A model generated the notes under the pieces. It was not told the DNA's origin, ran no database searches, and was given only the letters and a program-made list of their open reading frames with translations. The position numbers and the translations under genes are program-made. Positions 1 to 11,217 of a DNA stretch of 64,000 bases are shown here, one piece after another (the first letter of the stretch is position 1; every line of letters begins with the position of its first letter). The stretch is from Porites lobata (lineage: Eukaryota; Cnidaria; Anthozoa; Scleractinia; Poritidae): positions 820,001 to 884,000 of the forward strand of contig CALNXK010000108.1 in the NCBI GenBank assembly GCA_942486035.1. Direction: 5' to 3'.

Positions 1-317
1 AAAAAAATTAGTTTGTTGAAGAAAGAGTGAATTAAAGGTCTCATGAGGCGTTTGTGATTTTACAAACTATTTGACGCAGTCCTTTTTTTACGGCTTATGT
101 CCGTTGGGGAAATTGCTACTTTGGTTTTCTTGGATTGAAAAGGGCGGGCTCTTTCTAAACGTGGCGTTGTTTATGGGACCTCAGTATACAGAATCAGTCG
201 ATGGCAAACAACGAAAAGGCTTTTATGTGGTAAGTTACAGTGATGAACCTTGCCTCGAGATGGTGATATTTTTGTTTGTATCTTCAGTGTTGGTCTGAAA
301 CTATTGTAACTCTGATA

Positions 318-440
318 GGGCACTTTCGTAACAGGCAGTAGGGCACTTTCGTAACAAATCGGGCACTTTCGTAACAAATCGGGCACTTTCGTAACAGATC
401 AGGCACTTTTGTAACAAAATGAGGAACTTTGGTAACACCC
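318..440. repeat. Tandem repeat of GGGCACTTTCGTAAC
   Basis: Six units of 20-23 bp (GGGCACTTTCGTAACAAATC) follow one another, with the last two diverged. Similar single units recur at 3153-3193, 5788-5815 and, inverted, at 6358-6374, so it is a dispersed family. Confidence 0.9.
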
Positions 441-905
441 ATTTCTATTCATTCAAATCATCTTTTTTTCGTCATTCCCTCACTATGTGCCAAGAATAAA
501 GTAAATATTATCACCTGGATATACAGTAAGAATGTATTATGATTTTTGCAAACTGAAAATGAAAACATGCCGTTGCATGGGTTCACTTTGAAAACAAAAT
601 TGCCAAATGGCTAATAAAAAAGAATTAGACGTGTGACTGTGTGCCTGTGTTTTTTTTTTTTTTCTTTTGCTGAGTTTAGCTAAGCGACTGCTTTCTTTAC
701 ATAAACAATGACTTGACTCAGAGCGCCCGAAGCTTAAATGCTAATATTGCGCTCTCGGTTCGTGCACTTTAAAAAAATGGGCATAATGATAGATACTGAT
801 TTATCGTGATGTGATTGATTTATTTTACCTGTGTAAAATGAAGTTCAAGCTAGTAATCACAAGTAGAATATGTTACATGTAACAGGAAGGGGCAATATGA
901 GGCGC

Positions 906-1134
906 CGAACATAGCCGTACGTAGCCGTGTTCATAGCCGTGCATATCCATACATAGACGTACATAACCGTGCATAGTCGTGCATGGCCGTGCATAGCTGT
1001 GCATTGTTGTATATAGTCGTGCATAGCCCTATATAGCCTTTGCGTGGCCGTACATAGCCGTGCATGACCGTACATGGCTGACGTAGCCGTGCATGGCCGT
1101 ACATAGCCGTGCATGGCCGTACATATCCGAACAT
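906..1134. repeat. 10-bp satellite related to the giant arrays
   Basis: About 23 units of CATAGCCGTG/CATGGCCGTA with period 10. The unit differs from the 41-kb array mainly at the base after AGCC (G instead of C or A). Confidence 0.92.
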
Positions 1135-1137
1135 CTT

Positions 1138-1508
1138 GATGTTTTTATAATCTTAAAAGGCTGGTTTTCTATCTAGAGCGATACAAAACACCTTTTCTTA
1201 GCCTATTTCACCTTAAAAGAAAGACGAAGAAATTTCAAAACTTTGACCAAAACGATGGACTAACCCCTTTGGAAAACCGTCAATTTTTCGACTTTTTTAA
1301 ATGGACGTTTCTATAGTCTAAAAAGACTGGTTTTCTATCTAGAACAATACGAAACACTTTTTCTTTGCCTATTTGGCCTAAAAAGAAAAGAAGAAGAAAT
1401 TCATAATTTTTACCAAAACCATGGACTAATCTCTTTGGGAAAATGTCAATTTTTCGACTTTTTTCAATTGATGTTTTTATAGTCTAAAAAGGCTGGTTTT
1501 CTATATAG
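1138..1508. repeat. 166-bp tandem repeat, 2.2 copies
   Basis: Units start at 1138, 1304 and 1470 (GATGTTTTTATAGTCTAAAA and variants), exactly 166 bp apart. Shared interior: GGCTGGTTTTCTATCTAGA and GTCAATTTTTCGACTTTTTT. It directly follows the 10-bp satellite. Confidence 0.93.
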
Positions 1509-1639
1509 CCTTATGTAGCCTTACATTGATACATTCTTCTGGCAATATGTTTGAGTCGCTTTTGAAATGTCAGCCGGTGCGCCGTCCTACGAAAGTTAAT
1601 AGCCTGTCTTACGACATGCAAGTTAAATAAAAGTTGTCA

Positions 1640-1812
1640 TTTTAAAATTAAGTTCAAGCTAGTACGAGTAGAATATCTTACATGGAACTGTATGGGGCGC
1701 GCCGCCGGCCAGTTCAAAAAAGAAGTTACTTTAAAAACTAGGATCAGGGGTAGAATATGTTACATGGAACTGTATGGGGCGCAACGCCGGCCCGTTCGAA
1801 AAAAAAGTTAGC
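1640..1812. repeat. Direct repeat of about 83 bp
   Basis: GTAGAATATSTTACATGGAA followed by CTGTATGGGGCGC occurs at 1668 and 1751, and a diverged copy of the first part lies at 864. Confidence 0.82.
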
Positions 1813-4800
1813 TCTAACTTCTCCCTTCTTACTCCAGAGTAGTCGGTTTTTTACCTTACTTTCACTAACAATGAGAAAATTCCGGCATCCTTCTTCTTTC
1901 CGCCCACCAAACCTGGGTATACAGTAAATATATCGATAGATTTGGGCGAATTCATCGTAATGTCATTGTTTAATTTCACCTGTGTAACAACAAAGGCTAA
2001 TAAAAGTTCAAGGCTTCACATGAGCATTTCCCATTAATAGGATCAGACTAGATTAAGTGTAACAATAACAAAGACTAATATAAGTCTACAAAAAACCCAA
2101 ATTCAAGACTTCTCCTAAATTAACATTCTCCTTTACACTCTTTTTTATCCTATAAGAATATGTTTTATGAGAGTATCAAGGCAAAATTGCGAAATTTTAA
2201 GAATAAACCCCAGGCTGAGAATTTGAGAAGGACTAAATTTGATGTTGAAAAATCTGTAAATACCTGTACAGTACAGTCATATGTCTTTAACTTAACCGTA
2301 TAAAATTATCAATTTTAAACAGATCTAAACAAAGAACACTGGTAATTGAAACCTCATTACATTCTAAAATGGGAATACCATAAGCTATAATTTAAGAATA
2401 GTTCAAGAATATTTTCAACCTTAAATAGACAGTAAAATAAAAACATTCAGCCCGTGGCGGGAAAACAACATTCTTATGTAAAAAAGAGTGTATTTGGATC
2501 AAATTAACTGTAACAACAACAAAGACTAATAAAAGTTTAAAAATAACTCAAGTTCAAGAGTTCAAAAGAGTTTAAAAAACGTTTACAACGAGACCTTTCC
2601 TATATAAAAAACGCTCGTTAGTAAACATTACGCCGGTACACATATGGTCATTCATTTGTAACATCGCCCGCCCCTTACGGTTTTTTTTTGTTGTTGTAAA
2701 GCATAAAAAGAACAACAACCAAAAAATACTTCAACGGACAAATGCGATAGTCGTACGCGTACGTTGCAAATGAATCCACGCATGATTTCAACACCTAAAA
2801 CTAGAACAATAACCAGAGTAACAGTAAACCCTGTGTGCTATCACCATTGTTTCTAACAGGTTATTCGTGTTTTTTAATAAATTGGAGAGCCGGTTCTTTG
2901 TAAATCAATAAAAAGGTGCACTTGAAAGCGGGATGAAGATAAACCACGATAAGACCCCTCTAAATGGTTTCCACGCTGTCCCGAACGTTAGCGGTACAAT
3001 ATTTAAAATGTTCCTATTCAAAGCCAACGGATTTGAGTAGGTTGGTAATATTGTCGACATCAAAATTAAACTTGTTTATGTGACTAAACACCCTAAGAAA
3101 GACCGTTAGTTTGTTCTGTATGTGTGTGTACGCTACTCCCAAAAACCCAGATCGGGCTCTTTTGTAACAAAATGAGGAACTTTGGTAACATTTATTCCTA
3201 CTCATTAAAATCGCTGTTTTAACAGGAATAAAGTAAATACACCTGCACCGTCAAAATGCAAGCTCAAATAAGCTCATTTCCCGCCCGGCCACGAGCCCTG
3301 GGTATACAGAAATTATATGGTTTTCGCAAATTAAAACATGGGTTAGGAGAGATGTTCAGATGATGTTCATTTCCTCTGAATTATTGACAAACATACTGTC
3401 AATTAACTTTACACGTTTTTTGAACTTTTGTAAAGACGTCTTTCATATTTTACTCGATTAACTACAGTGTCTAAGGAGGCTTATCATTGTTATGCTCACT
3501 GGCGTTGATGCCATTTTGTGACGTGCAGATATCTTCTTTACATTTTATGGGAGTGAAAAACAGCAAATTAAACCAAACTTACCTTAAAAAGTCGTGACTG
3601 GACGTACTTTAAATTTATTACGGAACTAATCAGACTGCAAGATCGGCGATGCAAAAAGCACGTGTTGATTCAAGAAGCTGTGCGAATTGGTAGTCACCAC
3701 TGCCTGACTGTGAGCACACTGCATGGCCTACATTTCTTTATATATCCCATGGTCCATTTTCTCACCGCAAATCAGTTCTACACAGGTCAGTTTGAGGAGT
3801 GAATAACTTTAATTCATAATGAAGGCGGCGGAGATTCATTTTCGCTGCCGTCTATTTGATTCTCCACTCGCAGTGCTTTCTACTCTGATCCCAATAAAAA
3901 GTGATGTGATAGTGATTATGATGATGATGTGATGTTGCGCGCATTTGGTTGTTATTTTTATGCTTTACAACAGCAAAACTCCAAGGGGCGTGCGATGTTG
4001 CAAATGAATCTACCATATTTGTGCTCGTAATCTTTACCAATGTTGCGGAATTCTTTTAACCCCGCTCCGCTGGTTCAAACAAATCAAGAGGACTGTATCT
4101 TTCGATGTAACAACACCATTTAATCCAATTCAACGATCTACTGCGATGTACAATTCTCACATATTCAACGTTCGTAACACAACGATCAACTATCAACGTA
4201 ACTAAACGATCAACGATCAACTAAAACATTCTAAGTATACAGTGGTTTTTCTACTATGCTTGCGTAAGGCAGTATTTTTACATTAATCACATGTACAGTA
4301 AAAGTTCCCATTGTAATGTATCTAAATTAAGTGACTATTACAAAATCGCACGTTCTTTAACCTTATTTAGCCTAAGAAAATGCACGCAGTTACATCATTT
4401 TATATCGTAAATATACTCGGACTTTGTCAACATTATTGTGAAATCTAATGTGCGCTAATCTTTGCGCTACGTATACAAATGTCAATTTCTAATTAATATT
4501 TAATCACAAAATAATAAAGTTAGGCATCACCTTCTATCTTTCCCGACAACCAACGGGTGTTCTCGTTGTAAAGGTTTGTTAGCCTTTCTTGTTGTTACAC
4601 AGTTGAAATTAAACAATGACATCGCGATGAAGTCGAATCTATCATTCTGCTCATTTTTGGTGTCAGCAGCCTTGTACCAATGTGGAGAGAAGAAAATAAG
4701 TGTAGTCCTCTCTAGAAATTTTAGTTGACCCTTGAAATGGTACTTGTTTTTACCAAAAGAAAACCTATAAAAAAGTGACTCACCCTTACCTGACGTACAG

Positions 4801-6376
4801 AGTACTGATAAACCCTCATGCTCAATTTTCGTCACTGTGCGTGATCCGTTACTGCCGTCGCTTTTTGTTGGAAAAGGCAAATATGAGTGGTAAAATTTAG
4901 CTCTGCGATCGACTAAGCCGTGTCACATACTCAATAATATTTCATCATAAGTAAGAAGTCTAAAGGCTTATTCACTGCAAGTATCTTTTAGTCATATCTT
5001 CCATTAAGAATTGGTTAGCATTTTGGAACCAACCCCCTTCTTGTCTAAAGCGAAGCCGATCTGGAAATTCGTCTGTTCTCACCTACATTAAATTTCATTT
5101 CGAAAATTTCTCTACAAAGCAGAGAAAAACAAGAAAAACAAAGAGATTTTTGGTAAGTGCGACCATCTGCGAGATGAACGGAATAGGCCATGATGAGCGT
5201 TGTCAACGACGATGAAGACTTACGGGAATGCTGTGTACTACTTTGTCTTGCTTATCGCTGTGCCCTCAATGCCGTGTCCTGCGTTGAAATAAAAGAACTC
5301 GTTGTCCACCGTTGTCCCGTTTGATAAATTCATGCGGCTTAAAGTAGAAGCTCAAATGGTTCTGGAGCCTAGCCTTAATGATCCTTAACCTGTAGTCTAT
5401 TTGACTACGCAATAAAGGCGGGGCCTTTAGAGAAGCGCTGAAATTGAATAACTTTCCTTTATGCATGTTTGACACCAGTGACCACACGATTTTTTTCTTG
5501 ATTAAAATTATTTTCATCATGCTTAACAACTTCATAATTCATCGATGGAAAGGAATCACGCATTTACTTGTAATTGCGCAAACAATATACCCGTATACCC
5601 AATAGCGCAAAATGCGTAAAAGGGGTTAGAACACCTTTCCGCTGGCCTAGCGCCTTACTTTTTAAAGGAAGGACCTGTATTTTCGCCCACTTACTTCTAC
5701 TTTAGTGGTGTTTAGATTGATTGCTTTTTTGATTTTTATCTCTTACAAATTACGGTAAAATTGCTTGCTGGAACTTCTAGCAAAAAGGGAACTTTCGTAA
5801 CGGGGCCACTTTCGAGATATCAGTAACTTTAAAAAATCACCGAAAAATAAGGAAACGACCATTTCACTTTGTGTTTCGCTTATTAGATTAACAATAGACT
5901 TAACTAAACTTCCACCACAATTTTGCGGATGCTGATTGGTTCAAAAGGTCACACTGACGTTTTGAGACTTTCCATTTCAAAAATGGGCTTTTTCCGAATC
6001 GTAATTCCTTTCATGGACATGAAAAGTCAAACATGTTCACGACGTTTTTTTCCCGGCCTCGATATCTCCAGTTTAAAGTGTTGTGGCCAGCGAGGGAATC
6101 GTATGGAGTATAAATGGTAAAGTAATAGATACAATTAAATGCAAAAAAGGTGTGAAAAGCATTTTAAAAAGCAGCTACGACGATGTAGGGCCCTTTTGTA
6201 ATCTTTTTGTGACATCTTTGCAGCTTTTTCTCTTCTGTTTTAACGCTCGAATTTGTCTTTTTACATGCGTATGTTACTTTAAGTGAACTGTGTATAGTTT
6301 AAGTTTCACGAGTTACCACTTTAAATTGACGATGCTATTATCAAAAGGGAAAGAAGTAACAAAAGTGCCCTACTTT

Positions 6377-6379
<3 letters not shown>

Positions 6380-6428
<49 letters not shown>
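6380..6428. repeat. (GA)n microsatellite
   Basis: About 24 perfect GA units follow ACTTTACC. Open frames crossing it (ERERER or SLSLSL) are artefacts. Confidence 0.99.
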
Positions 6429-6429
<1 letters not shown>

Positions 6430-6499
6430 AAATGAACAAGGGGGACGACAGAGCGGTAGATGTGTTTCATCACAAATGTGTACGAAGAATCCTACAAAT

Positions 6500-8408
6500 C
6501 CAGTGGTAGGGTTATCAGTCCGGAATATCCCTAAATTTAAGGACAGCGCCAACTGGTCACGCGACACTTTTCAACCAATGAGAAGGCGCCCTTTTGTTTA
6601 TCAACAAACAAAACATTGCCCCAGTGATCAAAAATTTTCAAAACAACGGACGGAGTCGGACAGAATCAGTCATCGTTTCGAGGCTTTCAGGCATATTTTA
6701 AAGACTTTTCATGAGGCATACACAATTTTTTTAAGTGGACAGCGTATCGGAAGCCATATTGGAAGTGTCTCGTGAAATATTAAGCACATTTTGTGGCTTA
6801 TTTCTTCTTTTATCTTTTAAACAACGTGATGTATAGGCGAGATTTTGGTCGGTTTTCAAGGTAGGTTAACAAGTATCTATTATTTTTTCGATTCACAGAT
6901 TTTTTACGAAGTCCTAGATATTTTTCCTCGATTGTCATATCGATTAACTTTTATCATGTTGAATGTGGGGATAGTAGACAACCTAGAATTTTGTTTGACA
7001 ATTTTTGAATTCCGAGGTCCAAAACACGTACGTTTTCCACTCCCGGGTTTCTCACAGAGCCATGTTATTACTTTTTTCGCATTAGTACGAGCCTTTGTCT
7101 TTTTTCTTTTCAAGGCCAAAACAACTTTATTAGTCTTACGGATATTCACGTCCAACATTTCGCCTCACTTTGCCGAGTCTGCAGGGATGAAATTGAAGAT
7201 CATAAGTGCAAGGTAGACACTAACCACTTTGTTTCTGAAATTCACTAATCTAGAAAGATTTACCGGTAATGTTGTTGGATTCTCCAAATGTTCATCCACC
7301 GTTAAAAAACAATCAAAGAAACAAGGCAAATCTCAGTTGTAAATGATGTATTTCGCTACTCATTGAACATGCACTGATTATCTGGGATAAAATTAAAACA
7401 TTGCAGGTACTACAGCCAGCAAAGAAAGCACCAGACAGGGGCACCCAACGAGAATATAGTTTAAAACCACTTAAACGTAGCACTGTTAAACGTATTTTAG
7501 TATTTAAACGGTAGATATAGGCATATTTTTATCCTCTAAAAATTTTTCATCTGTTCGGATTTCCTAGCTGAAAGCCTAGTGATCCGAAAATTATAGGGAT
7601 CAAAACTTACCTTTTCGAAACTTTCAGCCAGAAAAAAGGCTCCCGAAAATTCTAGGTGACCTTTTTAGGGTAAAAATCCGTTAAACATGGGCAATTATAC
7701 CATTTTTTTGATGTTCGAAAATCATAGGAGAGGCAGGCAAGCAAGAAATTTTACAACAAATGTTCCGAAAATTCTAGATCTAAAATCGTCTTCCGAACAG
7801 ATATTCTTCCGAAAATTGTCGTTGAGTGCCCCTGACCAGATGCGTGAAGTCAACACGAAACAACACAAAAACAAATCAAAAAAATTAATAAATTTGAACT
7901 ACTTTCTATTCTTGTTATGATGACTGATTCTTTGATTCTTGTCCGGTAGAAGTTAATAGGTAGTACCAATCCTGTTTTGTACGATCTCAACAAATGTTCA
8001 CACTCTCTCTAAGGTTATTTTTACACAGGACCAGTTTGCTTCTATCAAAAATCTTGCAAGCCATGCCAGTGAAGCCACGACCTCTGCGATCGGTCCGGAA
8101 TCAGTTCGAACGCCCCAATGATTCCTTGCAATACCGGAATAATGCTCTTATTCTCTTACATGAAATGTTTTCTTTGAAATATTAAATGTGAAACCTAGAC
8201 GAGTACTGTAAGCTCATCTTTAATTCTGTCCGACTCCGTCCGTTGTTTTGAAAATTTTTGATCACTCGAGCGATGTTTTGATTTGTTTGTTGATAAACAC
8301 AAGCGCGCCCTCTCATTGGTTGAAAAGTGTCGCGTGACCAGTTGGCCCTGTCCTTAAATTTAGAGGGATATTCCGGACTGGTTATGTCAGTACTGAAGAG
8401 CCACTAGA
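6500..8408. mobile_element. 1.9-kb inverted-repeat element
   Basis: Arms of about 160 bp (6509-6668 and 8222-8388) share AGTCCGGAATATCCCT, GGTCACGCGACACTTTTCAA and CAACGGACGGAGTCGGACAG in inverted order. The element at 7436-7834 sits inside. Exact ends are uncertain. Confidence 0.72.
7436..7834. mobile_element. 399-bp element, family with CCCAACGA ends and 6-bp duplication (copy 1)
   Basis: The ends CAGGGGCACCCAACGA and TCGTTGAGTGCCCCTG are inverted, with ACCAGA duplicated exactly (7430-7435, 7835-7840). The interior is rich in CCGAAAATT and its complement. Confidence 0.82.
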
Positions 8409-8435
8409 AAGAGTAGACATGTAAAGAGGTGAAAG

Positions 8436-8690
8436 AGCGTAAATGATGGGACATATACTTAAACAGGACCAAAAATGAACAGCAACTGCAACACAGCAAT
8501 GTCTTGGGTACCAGAAGGAAAAGGAAGAAGAGGAAGACCAAAGACCACCTGGAGGCGAACGGTTGAAAAGGAAAGAAAGAAAGCAGCATGGGAATTATGG
8601 GACGAAGTGAGGACCATAGCAGCCAACCGAAAAAAGTGGAAAGACTCTGTGAAGGCGTTATGTGCCAAGAGTCACGAAGAGGATGGGTGA
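8436..8690 (+). pseudogene. 3' fragment of a LINE reverse transcriptase
   Basis: The frame 8475-8690 encodes CNTAMSWVPEGKGRRGRPKT, then TWRRTVEKERKK, and ends with WKDSVKALCA. The G-R-P-K-T-T-W-R-R-T-V-E block is common at the C-terminus of non-LTR retrotransposon proteins. The upstream GHILKQDQ is in a different frame, so the fragment is frameshifted. It is not a host gene. Confidence 0.7.
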
Positions 8691-10905
8691 GGTGAGGTGC
8701 CACAAGTTGACCTCCGAGATGAGTTTAACGTTACAAAAGCTGTAAGGCGAGTGGAAGACGCTTTTTAGGTCGCCAGGCGAGCAACAAAATCGTGACAAGT
8801 CTTTTTTAGAGAAAACAAGACGCTATGGGAGCGTTCAATTTGGACCCGTGGTTGAGGAATTATTTGTGAATGCGGAGGAATAGTAACAGATGATATTTTC
8901 CGGATACCCTTCCGAACAAATACCCTTACTTTTCTCCTTTGAGTAACAAAACGTCTTAACTTCTTCACCGGAAGTCGTCTAGGTGCATGACCGCGTTTCG
9001 ATTATAATTTCTGTCATAAATAAATTGCACACAACGAGATCACAGTTCCACTTCCCTTATTTCCTCTACAACAACACTTTCTTTATGTACAGTTAACTGT
9101 ACACCTTCTCCAGCAACGTAACTAACATCAGTACACTTCTTTACAAAACTTGCTGGAAATTCACGATCTCCACACCGAGGACAATTCATATACAACATCG
9201 CAACATAAGCTTTAATAAATTATTACATGAAAAGTAATAACACGCGATACAAAAACAAGCATAAAAACACCTACTCTCCCAAGCAGAACTAAAAGAAGAA
9301 CAGTGAACGTTACAAAACCACGGTAACTGCGTTTTGCTTCTCCTTGCTTGTTGACAATCTATCGCTCAGTCCGAAACGCTTCGTCTAAACGCAGCGCAAA
9401 TGACCTTGCCACTTCCTCGATCTTCCTCTTTCGAATCACTCTTGCGGCAATAATTTCCAGTTATAACTGTTCTCGTTATACACATTTCTGTCCCCCAAAT
9501 TTTTTCCATGAAGGCATGTAACCTGTGTAATCTTGACTTTCTTAAGACCGATTTCGAGATATCTCGAACAACTTCCGGCCTCACTTCGGAAGCAAACTGT
9601 AAGTCTACAATATTCTTCAGCGTCGCGAATCCTTTAATACTTTGCGCTCCGCCTCAAATATTTATGGTAGCCGAAAGAACTAGAAGTAATCTCGCAATAT
9701 CTCCAACTCATTCCGGTGTACGTTAAATACCCAACAAGCCGACAAGTAACAACTCTTTTCCCGTACGTCGTGCATAACTTATGGCTATTTTTCACATCTC
9801 AAATTAATTACCTTGCGTCGCAGTAGCGCAACCGTTATTCTCATCCTTCGTCCTGTATTACCTGAAATTGTCCGTTAATAATAGTTTAGTGTTATAGTTG
9901 AATTTTGTTGGCTCACAAAAAACCCACGCGTGCATTCGCCACCTTCGGAAAACATCGATAAACTGATTTTTTTCGCACTCTGCTGAACGTAACTCAGTCC
10001 ACCTCTGATAAAGGTTATTTTTGTGTGCTACTGATAAAGAAGGCTTCTCCACTGGTAAACGATGCTTTTTAGTGCAGTTTACTGATGGGGTCGGCGAGAA
10101 GGAGAGGAACTCCACCAAAATCAGCCAGTTAAACTTACAAGGTTTATTTTACTTACTCGCAAGGCGGTTCTACATAGTTCCTGATGTTCTTCTCTTTCTC
10201 TATCCTATCTATAACTGCTTACCCTTTCTTCCTTCTGTTCCTTAGCAGCTCGCCATTTATTTGTTTTTGGTCGTTGACCATATGTCTACATATATAATAA
10301 TGCGTAGGATGTATCTGCCAACAAAAACGAGCCACAAAACCCTAACTAGCTAAGTTAATTACTAAAAAGGTCGAAATATTCATTTAAAAGATAACTATCT
10401 TCCGAGGGATGTCAAATTTGGAGACAAGATGTCCCACTCTCACAAAGCACTTTGTTAATATTTGCTTTCTGCATGCAATGCTTATTAGTAAATTGGTTAT
10501 TCATTATGTTTCATTTTTAAAGGAAAACACTTAGAATGCTCTAGGACCTTAAAAGCCTATATTGATCGGATATTTATCAAACTTTCATTAACTTTCCATA
10601 TATCTTCAAAATCGGGAAGATAAGTCCTGTAACAACATGATCATTCGAGAACAGCTCTATTGTTCATTTTCATCTAAATAACCCAGGCGGGTATAGTTAC
10701 AAATTTGGGTTGTTTTAATTTCGGACTGCATGGTCTTCGTTATAATTTGTAACAAAGCTTGTCTTCATTGAAAACGAGGTGAGCTTTTAAGGAAGACAAC
10801 CGTTCGCAGACTCGAGGTAACTGCAGCCTAACTTTGCTAGGCTATCAATACAACTGAAAGTAAACTAGTTTTTTTTCGCTTTGTACTATTCATCTTTTAT
10901 CCCAG

Positions 10906-11217
10906 GAGTCCCTGCTGCAGCGGAGATCACAGATTTACCGGCTGAAACAAAGGATGTTGTAATCACCTTAAAATGGAAAGAGGCTGAAAACAATGGGGCC
11001 CCTATAACCCAGTACACTGTGTACCGAAGAACTGTCCGTGAGGATGGCACATCACTGAATTGGATCAAAATAAAGGAAATTACAGAAACGTCAGATCGAA
11101 AAGTTGTTTTTAACTTGGAAAAAGGCAAAGAATATGAATTGGTAGTTACTGCTACAAACAGTTTTGGAGAAGGAGGGAAAGAAGAGGGAAAAATCAAGAA
11201 AATCAAGGTGTTGGGAG
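10906..11217 (+). CDS. Exon: fibronectin type III domain A
   Basis: The exon has 312 bases between a cag acceptor and a G|gtaggt donor, phase 1 at both ends, the usual symmetrical layout of FN3 modules. The peptide reads VPAAAEITDLP at its start, then ITLKWKEAENNGAPITQYTV, and ends with YELVVTATNSFGEG. These are the tryptophan, the Y-x-V strand and the Y-x-x-x-V-x-A-x-N-x-x-G signature of FN3. Many lysines and glutamates follow, as in the second FN3 exon. There is no sign of decay. Confidence 0.9.

Larger units (their letters stand above)
1..10905. other. Upstream repeat-rich region, no host gene recognised
   Basis: Apart from the listed repeats and elements I see no exon with a recognisable domain. 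Because the receptor's first visible exon begins in phase 1, its upstream exons lie before the window or are unrecognised here. Sections 1813-6379 and 8700-10905 are AT-rich with scattered simple motifs and no supported gene. Confidence 0.6.

Noticed and set aside
6290..6775. 161-residue open frame with an ERERER run
   Set aside because: The length comes from the (GA)n repeat and the rest is the arm of an inverted-repeat element also found at 8222-8388.
8475..8690. Host gene on the plus strand
   Set aside because: The GRPKTTWRRTVE block is a non-LTR retrotransposon C-terminus and the frame is shifted upstream.
9359..9584. Two overlapping minus-strand frames with peptide-like ends, one stopping at 9359 with a basic/helical C-terminus
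   Set aside because: Neither frame extends beyond about 75 codons, no splice sites link them, and no family is recognised; possibly a decayed gene.
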